Shown here: positions 7,116 to 12,910 of the stretch, piece after piece | Numbering within the stretch: the first letter of the stretch is position 1 | Layout of the letters: every line of letters starts with the position of its first letter | Source of the DNA: Lachnospiraceae bacterium | GTDB taxonomy: Bacteria; Bacillota; Clostridia; Lachnospirales; Lachnospiraceae | Length of the DNA stretch: 14,983 bases | Direction of reading: 5' to 3' | Assembly: GCA_017477805.1 (NCBI GenBank) | Contig: JAFUUM010000215.1 | Span: forward strand, 1 to 14,983 | Program-made: the position numbers and the translations under genes | The notes under the pieces: generated by a model | What the model saw: the letters and a program-made list of their open reading frames with translations, nothing else | The model's database searches: none | Told to the model about the DNA's origin: nothing

Positions 7116-7221
7116 ATCATAAGAGTTTAGAAGAGGCTGGGTGGCAATCCAGCATCTCATTTTAAGACCACAAGGGCGCGACGGCTGCCTGTTCCGTCCT
7201 CAGCTTCTAACTCTTTATGAT
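7116..7221. repeat. Compact branched inverted-repeat element (MITE-like or structured RNA)
   Basis: The ends of this 106-bp stretch are long imperfect inverted repeats. ATCATAAGAGTTTAGAAG (7116-7133) pairs with CTTCTAACTCTTTATGAT (7204-7221) through 17 base pairs with two single-base bulges. Inside are two further hairpins: GCTGG/CCAGC (7136-7140 with 7149-7153, extended by GAG/CTC) and GACGG/CCGTC (7180-7184 with 7194-7198). The linker ACCACAAGGGCGC joins them. The interior is clearly more GC-rich than its flanks. There is no convincing ORF. It begins at the last base of a terminator and is followed by an A/T stretch. A small non-autonomous transposable element and a three-way-junction RNA are both possible; I recognise no named family. 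Confidence 0.45.
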
Positions 7222-7287
7222 TTTATTATAACTCATTTGACTGAATCGTCAACCTGGTTGAGTATTTGGTGCTTTTTGGAGAGTTTC

Positions 7288-7296
7288 TGGTACAAT
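7288..7296 (+). promoter_or_regulatory. Extended -10 promoter of the RimL-like gene
   Basis: TGGTACAAT precedes ATG 7316 by 20 bases. The ribosome site GGAGGG (7304-7309) lies between them, giving a very short leader. Confidence 0.55.
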
Positions 7297-7315
7297 ATTC
7301 GACGGAGGGATTGTC

Positions 7316-7834
7316 ATGGAAACGATAGAAACGGACAGGCTTGTCATGAGGCGGCTTATGCCGGAAGATTATAAGGCAATGGCGGCCTGGGACATGGATG
7401 AACGAGTCTATAAGTATCTGATGGGCAGCGTATGCAAGACTCCGGAGGAACCCCTTGCCTGGCTTCCCAAAAAGGATCCGACATCACCGGTCAATATCCT
7501 GATGCTTGTTTCCGCAAAGGAAGATGGCCATGCCGTAGGGATCTACGCGCTGAATCATGACTTGGAAAGAGACATCTGGTCTTTATCCTATGTCAATCGG
7601 TATGACGACTGGGGAAAAGGATATACCGTTGAAGGCATGAAAGCCCTTATGGATCATGCGGTCAAGGTTTATGGGGCCCGTAAGTTCGAGGGCGAGTGTG
7701 CCAAGGAAAACGTGGGAAGCGGAAGAGTCCTGCAAAAGCTTGGTATGGTGTATGACCACAGTTCTTCCTATTCGAAGCATGACGGAAGCGTAACTTTCGA
7801 ATCCGAGGTTTACTATCTGACTGTCGAAGAGTAA
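7316..7834 (+). CDS. RimJ/RimL-type GNAT acetyltransferase
   Basis: The protein has 172 residues, the normal length for the Acetyltransf_3 (RimJ/RimL) branch. It opens with ETIETDRLVMRRLMPEDY, the typical T-x-R-L-x-L-R-x-x-x-x-x-D start of this branch. The acetyl-CoA motif is DDWGKGYTVEGMKALMDHAV (residues 97-116), with WGKGY in place of the common RGKGY. The late ENVGSGRVLQKLGMVYD (131-147) is the expected N-x-x-S-x-R-x-x-x-K-L-G-M segment. It sits alone between a promoter and a hairpin. Such enzymes acetylate protein N-termini, amino sugars or small toxic amines; the substrate here is unknown. Confidence 0.88.
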   Translation: METIETDRLVMRRLMPEDYKAMAAWDMDERVYKYLMGSVCKTPEEPLAWLPKKDPTSPVNILMLVSAKEDGHAVGIYALNHDLERDIWSLSYVNRYDDWGKGYTVEGMKALMDHAVKVYGARKFEGECAKENVGSGRVLQKLGMVYDHSSSYSKHDGSVTFESEVYYLTVEE

Positions 7835-7867
7835 GGTAAGCACGACAGTCTTGGGAGAGATCCAATG

Positions 7868-7894
7868 GACACAAAGAAGATTTCTTTGCGTGTC
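7868..7894 (+). terminator. Possible terminator hairpin after the RimL-like gene
   Basis: GACAC (7868-7872) pairs with GTGTC (7890-7894), and an inner AAAGAA/TTCTTT stem closes on a GAT loop. Only a weak T stretch (ATGATTTTGT) follows, so termination is plausible but not strong. Confidence 0.35.
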
Positions 7895-7914
7895 ATGATT
7901 TTGTCATTGTAAAG

Positions 7915-7923
7915 TGGTACTAT
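7915..7923 (+). promoter_or_regulatory. Extended -10 element of a small non-coding transcript
   Basis: TGGTACTAT has the TGn extension and lies about 40 bases before a terminator, with no open reading frame between them. It would start a transcript near 7930. Confidence 0.35.
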
Positions 7924-7928
7924 TCTTC

Positions 7929-7998
7929 TACACACACAAAACGGGGACGGTAACCTCCCCCGAAAGCCTCAGGAGCGAAAACTCCCGGGGCTTTTTTG
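7929..7998 (+). ncRNA. Candidate ~70-nt small RNA or attenuator
   Basis: Between an extended -10 (7915-7923) and a terminator T-run lies a segment with two hairpins. CGGGGA (7942-7947) pairs with the TCCCCCG region (7956-7962) around an 8-base loop, and the terminator hairpin follows at 7963-7997. A single-stranded ACACACAAAA leads in. There is no start codon with a ribosome site. The GGDEF gene downstream has its own promoter after the terminator, so a free small RNA is as likely as a leader. I do not recognise a known riboswitch. Confidence 0.35.
7963..7997 (+). terminator. Intrinsic terminator upstream of the GGDEF gene
   Basis: AAAGCCTC (7963-7970) pairs with GGGGCTTT with one G-T pair, continues as GGAG/CTCC past one mismatch, closes on CGAAAA, and is followed by a run of six T (7992-7997). 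Confidence 0.85.
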
Positions 7999-8013
7999 TT
8001 TGAAAATATGGTA

Positions 8014-8043
8014 TTGACATATCTTGAATATATGTGCTACAAA
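8014..8043 (+). promoter_or_regulatory. Sigma-A promoter of the GGDEF-RHH gene
   Basis: TTGACA (8014-8019) is followed by an 18-base spacer and TACAAA (8038-8043), with a TG extension at 8035-8036. The expected start is near 8050, leaving a leader of about 50 bases to ATG 8103. Confidence 0.7.
8017..8035. promoter_or_regulatory. Inverted repeat inside the GGDEF-RHH promoter (candidate operator)
   Basis: ACATAT (8017-8022) and ATATGT (8030-8035) form a perfect inverted repeat with a 7-base gap, lying across the -35 and spacer. A protein bound here would cover the polymerase site. It is a natural candidate for the RHH-like domain encoded just downstream (inference). Confidence 0.4.
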
Positions 8044-8056
8044 GTAATTGTCGGAT

Positions 8057-8077
8057 ATATTATTTTGAAAATAATAT
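8057..8077. promoter_or_regulatory. 21-bp AT palindrome in the GGDEF-RHH leader
   Basis: ATATTATTTT (8057-8066) and AAAATAATAT (8068-8077) are perfectly complementary around a single G. It is centred about 17 bases after the predicted start point. It could be a second operator or a weak leader hairpin. Ribosome site AGGAGG follows at 8089-8094. Confidence 0.4.
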
Positions 8078-8102
8078 CAGAAAATATTAGGAGGAAGGAC
8101 GT

Positions 8103-8816
8103 ATGGCAAAAAAGGATACTACGAAAGAAGCAAATCGCCCAATCACCGTAAGCGATCATCAGAAGCTGAATAAGAAGGGGAACGCGGTGAACGAGGCATT
8201 AAAACTCCCCCTTGGAGATCAGTTCGAAGCTGATCTTGCGGAGATCCTGGATGGGGATTCGGAAGAAAGAGGCGAGACGGTAGCCATCGCGCTGGTCGAC
8301 TGCGATGAATTCATGCATATCAATGACGATTTTGGGCATGAAGCAGGTGACAAGGTTCTGATCGATACCGGAAATTATCTCAGAGACAACGCACCGAAGG
8401 ATGCTAAGGTTTATCGCATTGGGGGCGATGAATTCGGCATTATCTTCAAGGGATTGATGGAAAGAGAGGACATTTTCCTCTTCCTGAACGATCTGAAGAA
8501 CAATTACAACGTAGAGACACCGGACGGAGTAAGACAGACCGTTACCATTGGCATGGCAACCGCATTTGTGGATGCATCAAGATGCTCGGAACTCATCAGA
8601 AAAGCGGACGGCGCCGTTTACAGAGCGAAGGTTGGCGGACGCAATAAGATCGCTATGGCAAGGGAAGAAAAAATGATCCCGAAGACCAGCCATTATACTC
8701 AGGATCAGCTCCAGAGACTCTCCAAGCTCGCAGCAAAAGAAGGCATCGGAGAAGCGTTCCTTTTGCGGGAAGCTTTGGACCTTCTTTTGAGAAAGTATGA
8801 TCAGGCCGGAAAATAG
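8103..8816 (+). CDS. Soluble GGDEF diguanylate cyclase with C-terminal ribbon-helix-helix-like domain
   Basis: The protein has 237 residues with no membrane segment or recognised sensor domain. Residues 58-185 form a full GGDEF domain: metal-site DCDEF (66-70), HINDDFGHEAGDKVL (72-86), intact catalytic GGDEF (107-111), VTIGMATAF, and ADGAVYRAKVGGRNKI near the end. This predicts synthesis of cyclic di-GMP from two GTP. The RxxD inhibitory site is missing: the aligned residues are PKDA (98-101). Residues 192-232 read as a strand (PKTSHYT), a helix (QDQLQRLSKLAAKEG) and a second helix (GEAFLLREALDLLLRKYD), the layout of CopG/Arc ribbon-helix-helix DNA-binding domains. The N-terminal 55 residues are charged and lack the usual LTGLxNR motif. 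AGGAGG precedes ATG 8103. Inverted repeats in the promoter suggest autoregulation (inference). Confidence 0.85.
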   Translation: MAKKDTTKEANRPITVSDHQKLNKKGNAVNEALKLPLGDQFEADLAEILDGDSEERGETVAIALVDCDEFMHINDDFGHEAGDKVLIDTGNYLRDNAPKDAKVYRIGGDEFGIIFKGLMEREDIFLFLNDLKNNYNVETPDGVRQTVTIGMATAFVDASRCSELIRKADGAVYRAKVGGRNKIAMAREEKMIPKTSHYTQDQLQRLSKLAAKEGIGEAFLLREALDLLLRKYDQAGK

Positions 8817-8837
8817 CGTATTGGTAGACCTCTTAAT

Positions 8838-8869
8838 GCCCCAAAGATAAGCACTTTGGGGCGTTTTTT
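8838..8869 (+). terminator. Intrinsic terminator after the GGDEF-RHH gene
   Basis: GCCCCAAAG (8838-8846) and CTTTGGGGC (8854-8862) form a perfect 9-bp stem with a 7-base loop, followed by G and six T. Confidence 0.92.
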
Positions 8870-8870
8870 G

Positions 8871-8879
8871 TGTTACAAT
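8871..8879 (+). promoter_or_regulatory. Extended -10 promoter of the GH53 gene
   Basis: TGTTACAAT begins one base after the T-run of the preceding terminator. Ribosome site GAGGAG and ATG 8908 follow within 30 bases. Confidence 0.55.
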
Positions 8880-8907
8880 ATTTCGGTATGGGGGAACGAG
8901 GAGAATT

Positions 8908-10269
8908 ATGAAAAAGATTACCTATGGAGTTTTGGCGGCTGTGATGACAGCGGCCTTATTGACGGCCTGCGGAGAAAACGCAGAGCCGGGGGAGGTCTCC
9001 GGACAGGAGACTTCTCAGGATACATCTACCGCGGAGACGGCTCAGGCTTCAGGAGAAACCGGCACGGAAACCGGTGCAGAAAACGGAGCAGCAACGGATG
9101 CAGCAGAAACAGAAACGGAAGAAAATTGGCAGACTCCGATTGCGGGCCTTCCGGACGATTTTATCTTCGGCATGGATGCTTCTTCCGTTCTTGCGGAAGA
9201 GAACAGCGGTGTGATCTATTACGACTACGACGGCAATGAAGCCGATGTTTTCAAGACCCTGGCGGAGTCCGGGATCAATTACATCCGTCTCCGGGTCTGG
9301 AACGATCCCTATGATGAAAACGGCAACGGATACGGAGGCGGAAACTGCGATGTTCCGACGGCCATCGAACTTGGAAAACGGGCGACAACCTATGGCATGA
9401 AGGTCTGCATCGATTTCCATTATTCCGATTTCTGGGCAGATCCCAAGCGGCAGAACGCCCCGAAAGCCTGGGCGGAGATGGATCTTGATCAAAAGAGCGA
9501 GGCACTGTATGAGTTCACCAAAGACAGCCTGATCCGGCTTCTTGATGCCAGTGTGGACGTCGGGATGATCCAGATCGGCAATGAGATCAATTACGGCCTG
9601 GCGGGGGAGACGAAACTCGATAACATCGTGACGCTCCTTAAGAGCGGCAGTGCGGCGATCCGTGATGTTTCCGCAGCCTACGGAAAAGAGATCAAGATCG
9701 TTGTTCATTATACCCGGATCACCAAAAAGGGAGAGGTCCTTGATACGATCGCAAAACTCGTGGAGAAGGAACTGGACTTTGATATGGTGGGTATGTCCTA
9801 TTATCCCTTCTGGGATGGGGGCATGGACAACATGGCCCGGGTTCTTGAACTGATACAGGAGCGTTATGGGAAAGAAGCCTTCCTGGCAGAAACCTCCTAT
9901 GCCTATACCTTCCAGGACGGAGACGGCTCCGGCAATAATTTCGGAGCCAACGATGGAGTGAAAGGATATCCGGTCACCGTTTCGGGACAGGCAACGATCA
10001 TTCGTGACATCTGCAAGAACGTTAACAACGTCGGCGGCAAAGGGATCTTTTACTGGGAAGGGACCTGGATCCCTGTGGGATCTTCAGCTTCCACGAATTC
10101 CGTTCTTTGGGAACAGTACGGAAGCGGCTGGGCAAGCAGTTATGCTTCCGATTATGACGATGATGCGGCTGCTTATTACGGAGGCTGTTCCTGGGATAAT
10201 CAGGCGTTGTTCGATCATACCGGCCATCCCCTGGATTCCCTGATGGTGTTCCGGTACATGAGACCCTGA
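8908..10269 (+). CDS. GH53 endo-beta-1,4-galactanase lipoprotein
   Basis: This is an extracellular lipid-anchored enzyme of 453 residues that cleaves beta-1,4-galactan side chains of pectin (type I arabinogalactan). Residues 1-21 are a lipoprotein signal with lipobox LLTAC (Cys21). Residues 23-72 form a Thr/Glu/Ala/Gly-rich linker of low complexity. The GH53 TIM barrel runs from FIFGMDASSV (about 85) to the end, with family signatures INYIRLRVWNDPYD (123-136) and VCIDFHYSDFWADP (166-179). The acid/base is E226 in IGNEINYG and the nucleophile is E328 in FLAETSYAY. Both are present, so it should be active. ATG 8908 has GAGGAG 6-7 bases upstream. No sugar transporter or galactosidase is adjacent in this window, so it looks like a solitary secreted enzyme. 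A GNAT gene follows after about 30 bases. Confidence 0.92.
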   Translation: MKKITYGVLAAVMTAALLTACGENAEPGEVSGQETSQDTSTAETAQASGETGTETGAENGAATDAAETETEENWQTPIAGLPDDFIFGMDASSVLAEENSGVIYYDYDGNEADVFKTLAESGINYIRLRVWNDPYDENGNGYGGGNCDVPTAIELGKRATTYGMKVCIDFHYSDFWADPKRQNAPKAWAEMDLDQKSEALYEFTKDSLIRLLDASVDVGMIQIGNEINYGLAGETKLDNIVTLLKSGSAAIRDVSAAYGKEIKIVVHYTRITKKGEVLDTIAKLVEKELDFDMVGMSYYPFWDGGMDNMARVLELIQERYGKEAFLAETSYAYTFQDGDGSGNNFGANDGVKGYPVTVSGQATIIRDICKNVNNVGGKGIFYWEGTWIPVGSSASTNSVLWEQYGSGWASSYASDYDDDAAAYYGGCSWDNQALFDHTGHPLDSLMVFRYMRP

Positions 10270-10300
10270 TATTACGAAGAACAGGTTGAGGAGAAGAGAA

Positions 10301-10816
10301 ATGATCTACTTAAAAGAAGCAAATATGGAAGACGCAGAGAAAGAATACGAGTTTATCACCCAGCTTCCCGAGGATGAGAACGGGTTCATGAATCAGTATT
10401 ACGGCTGCAGTTATGAGGAGTTTGTAAATAAGATCCTGCCCGGGTATATCGAACACTCCAAAGGAATCAATCTGAACCCCGGCCATGTGCCTCAGACCGC
10501 GTGTTTTTTGTGGGATGATGATCAGCTGGTGGGACTATTCAGAGTCCGCCATCACCTGTGTGAGGCTCTGGCCAATGGCTCCGGACATATCGGATACGGG
10601 ATCAGAAAAGAGTTCCGCGGAAAGGGCTATGCCAGTGAAGGCCTGAGACTGGCCATCGAGAAAGCATGGACCATCATCCCCGAAGATGAGATCTATATGT
10701 CGGTGCATAAGGATAATCCGGCATCTCTCAGAGTACAGCTTAAAAACGGCGCGTATATCCATCATGAAGACGAGGCAGAGTATTACACCAGAGTGAAGCG
10801 AAACGTTAACGGGTAA
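10301..10816 (+). CDS. GNAT acetyltransferase of the COG3981 type
   Basis: The protein has 171 residues starting at ATG 10301, with GAGGAG about 8 bases upstream; the in-frame TTG at 10286 lacks such a site. The core SGHIGYGIRKEFRGKGYASE (residues 94-113) includes the motif-A acetyl-CoA loop RGKGYA. It is preceded by LVGLFRVRHHLCEAL, a combination typical of the predicted acetyltransferases of COG3981. The last part, HKDNPASLRVQLKNGAY, is the usual N-x-x-S-x-x-x-x-x-K-N-G segment. The substrate is unknown. It lies 31 bases after the galactanase gene and 16 bases before a phosphatase gene, with no terminator visible between them, so co-transcription is likely. Confidence 0.87.
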   Translation: MIYLKEANMEDAEKEYEFITQLPEDENGFMNQYYGCSYEEFVNKILPGYIEHSKGINLNPGHVPQTACFLWDDDQLVGLFRVRHHLCEALANGSGHIGYGIRKEFRGKGYASEGLRLAIEKAWTIIPEDEIYMSVHKDNPASLRVQLKNGAYIHHEDEAEYYTRVKRNVNG

Positions 10817-10832
10817 TGAGTGGGGGTAGCAT

Positions 10833-11396
10833 ATGATCGTTTATCTTGTACGACACGGGCAGACAGACTGGAACAATGAAAAACGCATGCAGGGCCACAG
10901 GGACATTCCCATGAATGAGGCCGGGCTTCGGCAGATCCGGGAACTTGCGGATAAGCTTGCGAAAGCCGGTATTGTTTTTGACAGACTGATCTCAAGTCCC
11001 TTGGACCGGGCAAAAACAACCGCCGAGATTATCGCGGAGAAGACAGACTTTGCGGGCAATATCGAGTTTGACGGGGATTTTATCGAGCGGGACTGCGGCC
11101 TCTTAGAGGGCGTTGTGTGGACCCCGGAACTTGATCTGGATGATCCGAAGTACAACATGGAGACCATACCGGAAATGACTGAAAGAGCCCGGATAACCCT
11201 GAAGAAATACGATTTCGGGGAAGATGAAAGAGTCATGATCGTTTCCCACGGGGCCATCCTGACTGCAGTAAGGACCGTGCTGTCGGATGATACCATGGAT
11301 TATTTTGATCGGAGGGAACCCATCATCCAGGGAAATGTCCTGTGCTGTGAAAAACGAGAAGGAAAAGAGACAGTATTTTACAATCTGTTCAAATAG
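10833..11396 (+). CDS. Histidine phosphatase superfamily protein (phosphoglycerate-mutase-like)
   Basis: This is a cytosolic phosphatase of 187 residues. The catalytic RHG motif is at residues 7-9 (YLVRHGQTDWN), where His8 becomes phosphorylated. Arg59 in SSPLDRAKTTAEI binds phosphate. The acid residue is E85 in FIERDCGLLEG, and the second catalytic His is H139 in VSHGAIL. All hallmark positions of the branch-1 family (CobC, GpmB, PhoE-like) are present, so activity is expected. The length is slightly shorter than the common 200-210 residues. The substrate cannot be assigned; relatives act on small phosphate esters. GTGGGGG before ATG 10833 is the probable ribosome site. Spacing of 16 and 8 bases to its neighbours suggests an operon with the flanking genes. 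Confidence 0.88.
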   Translation: MIVYLVRHGQTDWNNEKRMQGHRDIPMNEAGLRQIRELADKLAKAGIVFDRLISSPLDRAKTTAEIIAEKTDFAGNIEFDGDFIERDCGLLEGVVWTPELDLDDPKYNMETIPEMTERARITLKKYDFGEDERVMIVSHGAILTAVRTVLSDDTMDYFDRREPIIQGNVLCCEKREGKETVFYNLFK

Positions 11397-11404
11397 GGGG
11401 CTTA

Positions 11405-11887
11405 ATGAATACGGATATCAGGATCTACAACTTTAAAACCGGGGAGACCGCGACTGAGAAAGCGACAGCGATCATTCATACGACGGATGGACGCATTCTT
11501 GCCATCGGAAATGAGGTTTTCGATAATCCTCGAATCGCAGCCTATCTGCCAATCCATCCGGAGGATCAGGTGGTGAGTTTGGTGGAAGGTGGCAGGATCA
11601 TGAATGAGGAGTACATGGAGGCGGCGTTGAAGTATTTTAATACCACCCATGTCTTTGACGGAAAACGTCCGATCCTTCGCCCGAAGGCCGGTGTTGTCGT
11701 TTATCACGGATATAAGGATGAAGCAACGGAAGTGGCCTACGCAGCGATGTTGGAGCGGATCATGTACCGTGATGTCTTGGTTTATACGGCGGATGAGATT
11801 TCCCAGGGCTATTCGTCCGTTGAAGAGGCCATCTGGGCGTTGGGACAGCGAAACCGCGATATCAGAGGGGCATTCGAGATATTCTGA
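11405..11887 (+). CDS. MreB-like N-terminal-domain protein, truncated and without ATP-binding motifs
   Basis: The ORF has 160 codons, with ATG 11405 behind AGGGGG. Residues 1-78 follow the start of bacterial actin MreB: a strand ending in a turn (IRIYNFKTGE), then TAIIHTTDGRILAIGNEV, an intervening VVSLVEGGRIMNEEYMEAAL and KYF. In MreB the equivalent text is a K-x-G-x-V-L-A-V-G-E-E-A block followed by a P-x-x-x-G-x-I-x-D block. Residues 91-140 (RPKAGVVVYHGYKDEATEVA, then RDVLVYTADE) resemble the next MreB subdomain. The family's first phosphate loop (IDLGT) and second one (DIGGGT) are missing, so ATP binding is unlikely. The last 20 residues do not fit and run into a methyltransferase remnant in another frame. 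This looks like a gene cut off by a deletion, or a divergent regulator. Confidence 0.5.
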   Translation: MNTDIRIYNFKTGETATEKATAIIHTTDGRILAIGNEVFDNPRIAAYLPIHPEDQVVSLVEGGRIMNEEYMEAALKYFNTTHVFDGKRPILRPKAGVVVYHGYKDEATEVAYAAMLERIMYRDVLVYTADEISQGYSSVEEAIWALGQRNRDIRGAFEIF

Positions 11888-12027
11888 GGGCGGATTTGAA
11901 GTATCTTCTGGAATTCACAGGATTTGAGATTGTTAACGTATACGGCGGGTACCATAAAGAAAGCGGAGACGGATCCGCTAAAAACGTGATCTGGTGCGTC
12001 AGAAAGAAGTCTTCCGTATACCTATAA
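11869..12027 (+). pseudogene. 3' remnant of a SAM methyltransferase gene
   Basis: In frame with TAA 12025-12027, but in a different frame from the upstream MreB-like ORF, the text reads IRDILRADLKYLLEFTGFEI, then VNVYGGYHK, ending VIWCVRKKSSVYL. This is the usual last strand-helix-strand unit of class I methyltransferases (a helix ending L-L-E-x-x-G-F, then a beta hairpin, then V-x-x-x-R-K). There is no SAM-binding half upstream and no own start codon with a ribosome site. An upstream in-frame stop lies at 11821. I read it as the tail of a deleted gene. Confidence 0.5.
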
Positions 12028-12035
12028 GATTATAT

Positions 12036-12073
12036 AAATCTCCTCTTGGAATAACGCTAAGAGGGGATTTTTT
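12036..12073 (+). terminator. Intrinsic terminator before the nucleotidyltransferase gene
   Basis: AAATCTCCTCTT (12036-12047) pairs with AAGAGGGGATTT (12059-12070) over 12 bp with a single T-G pair and an 11-base loop. The T-run continues to 12073. Confidence 0.92.
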
Positions 12074-12074
12074 G

Positions 12075-12083
12075 TGATAAAAT
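12075..12083 (+). promoter_or_regulatory. Extended -10 promoter of the nucleotidyltransferase gene
   Basis: TGATAAAAT starts two bases after the terminator T-run, the same arrangement as at 8864-8879. ATG 12125 follows 41 bases later. Confidence 0.5.
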
Positions 12084-12124
12084 GGAGCAATGGTGTTTGC
12101 TAAAAACATGCTGGAAGATGAAAA

Positions 12125-12910
12125 ATGGATGCGGTTTTAGATAGGTTTACGGAAAAGACGAAAGAAATCCTAAAAGATAACCTGGTTGGAGTTTATCTGC
12201 ACGGATCTGCTGTGATGGGGTGCTTTAACCCGTCAAAGAGCGACCTTGATCTGATCGTTGTGGTGAAAGATCCCATGTCGGACGAGGTAAAGAAAGCCTA
12301 TATGGACATGGTGGTGGAGCTAAACAGCAAAGGCCCGGCAAAGGGGATTGAGATGAGTATCGTCAGGCAGAATGTATGCAAACCCTTTCTTTATCCGACG
12401 CCCTTTGAACTGCATTTTTCCGCCATGCATCTTGGTTGGTACGGAAATGATCCGGATGATTATATTTCCAAGATGAAGGGCGAAGATAAGGATCTTGCGG
12501 CGCATTTCACGATCATTGATCATCGGGGGAAGTGCCTTTATGGTGCTCCCATCAAAGAGGTTTTTGGAGAGGTACCGGCCCGGGATTACATTGATTCCAT
12601 TTGGAATGACATAGCGGATGCCAAAGAGGATATTGCAGATGATGCGATGTATCTGATCTTGAACCTTGCAAGGGTTCTTGCGTATCGGAAAGAGGGGCTG
12701 GTGCTGTCCAAGAAAGAGGGCGGCGAATGGGCACTTCGAAACGTTCCGGAAAAGTATCATGGCCTGATCAAGACTGCGCTGAACGAGTATGCAGAGGGTT
12801 CGGATAAAACCTATGATACGGAACTCGCAAAGGCTTATGCCGGATATATGCTGGAGCAGATCACCAATGGGGGAAAAGCAGATGCAGTTTGGAATGCCCA
12901 CCTTAATTGA
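12125..12910 (+). CDS. AadA-like aminoglycoside nucleotidyltransferase
   Basis: The protein has 261 residues, matching the usual 255-265 of ANT(3'')/ANT(9) enzymes. The nucleotidyltransferase signature is at residues 26-46: HGSAVMGCFNPSKSDLDLIV, with G27-S28 and the metal-binding pair D40 and D42. The helical C-terminal half contains LILNLARVLAYRKEGLVLSK and EGGEWALRNVPEKYHGLI, which match the AadA C-terminal domain (DUF4111 type), where the LNLxRxLxxxxxG helix is conserved. The expected reaction is transfer of AMP from ATP to an aminocyclitol such as spectinomycin or streptomycin. Chromosomal members of this family in Clostridia are often uncharacterised, so resistance is only inferred. The ribosome site is weak (GGAAG). 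The end overlaps the next gene by 29 bases. Confidence 0.85.
   Translation: MDAVLDRFTEKTKEILKDNLVGVYLHGSAVMGCFNPSKSDLDLIVVVKDPMSDEVKKAYMDMVVELNSKGPAKGIEMSIVRQNVCKPFLYPTPFELHFSAMHLGWYGNDPDDYISKMKGEDKDLAAHFTIIDHRGKCLYGAPIKEVFGEVPARDYIDSIWNDIADAKEDIADDAMYLILNLARVLAYRKEGLVLSKKEGGEWALRNVPEKYHGLIKTALNEYAEGSDKTYDTELAKAYAGYMLEQITNGGKADAVWNAHLN

Noticed and set aside
7116..7221. tRNA gene or small SRP RNA
   Set aside because: The stem layout has no T-loop, anticodon loop or CCA-type acceptor, and no SRP GGAAGGAAGCA-type element.
7116..7221. Non-autonomous derivative of the TnpB element at 13837
   Set aside because: Its ends are inverted repeats and share no hairpin sequence with the element's right end at 13841-13862.
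7141..7374. Open frame across the structured element into the RimL-like gene
   Set aside because: It runs through hairpins and a promoter in the wrong frame, and no ribosome site precedes it. The real gene starts at 7316.
7929..8102. Cyclic di-GMP riboswitch upstream of the GGDEF gene
   Set aside because: I looked for the conserved core and tetraloop/receptor parts of the class I and II motifs and did not see them. The terminator at 7963-7997 is also separated from the gene by an independent promoter.
9049..9708. 219-codon open frame on the minus strand
   Set aside because: It is antisense to the GH53 gene, which has intact catalytic motifs in the plus frame; no start signal or recognisable domain.
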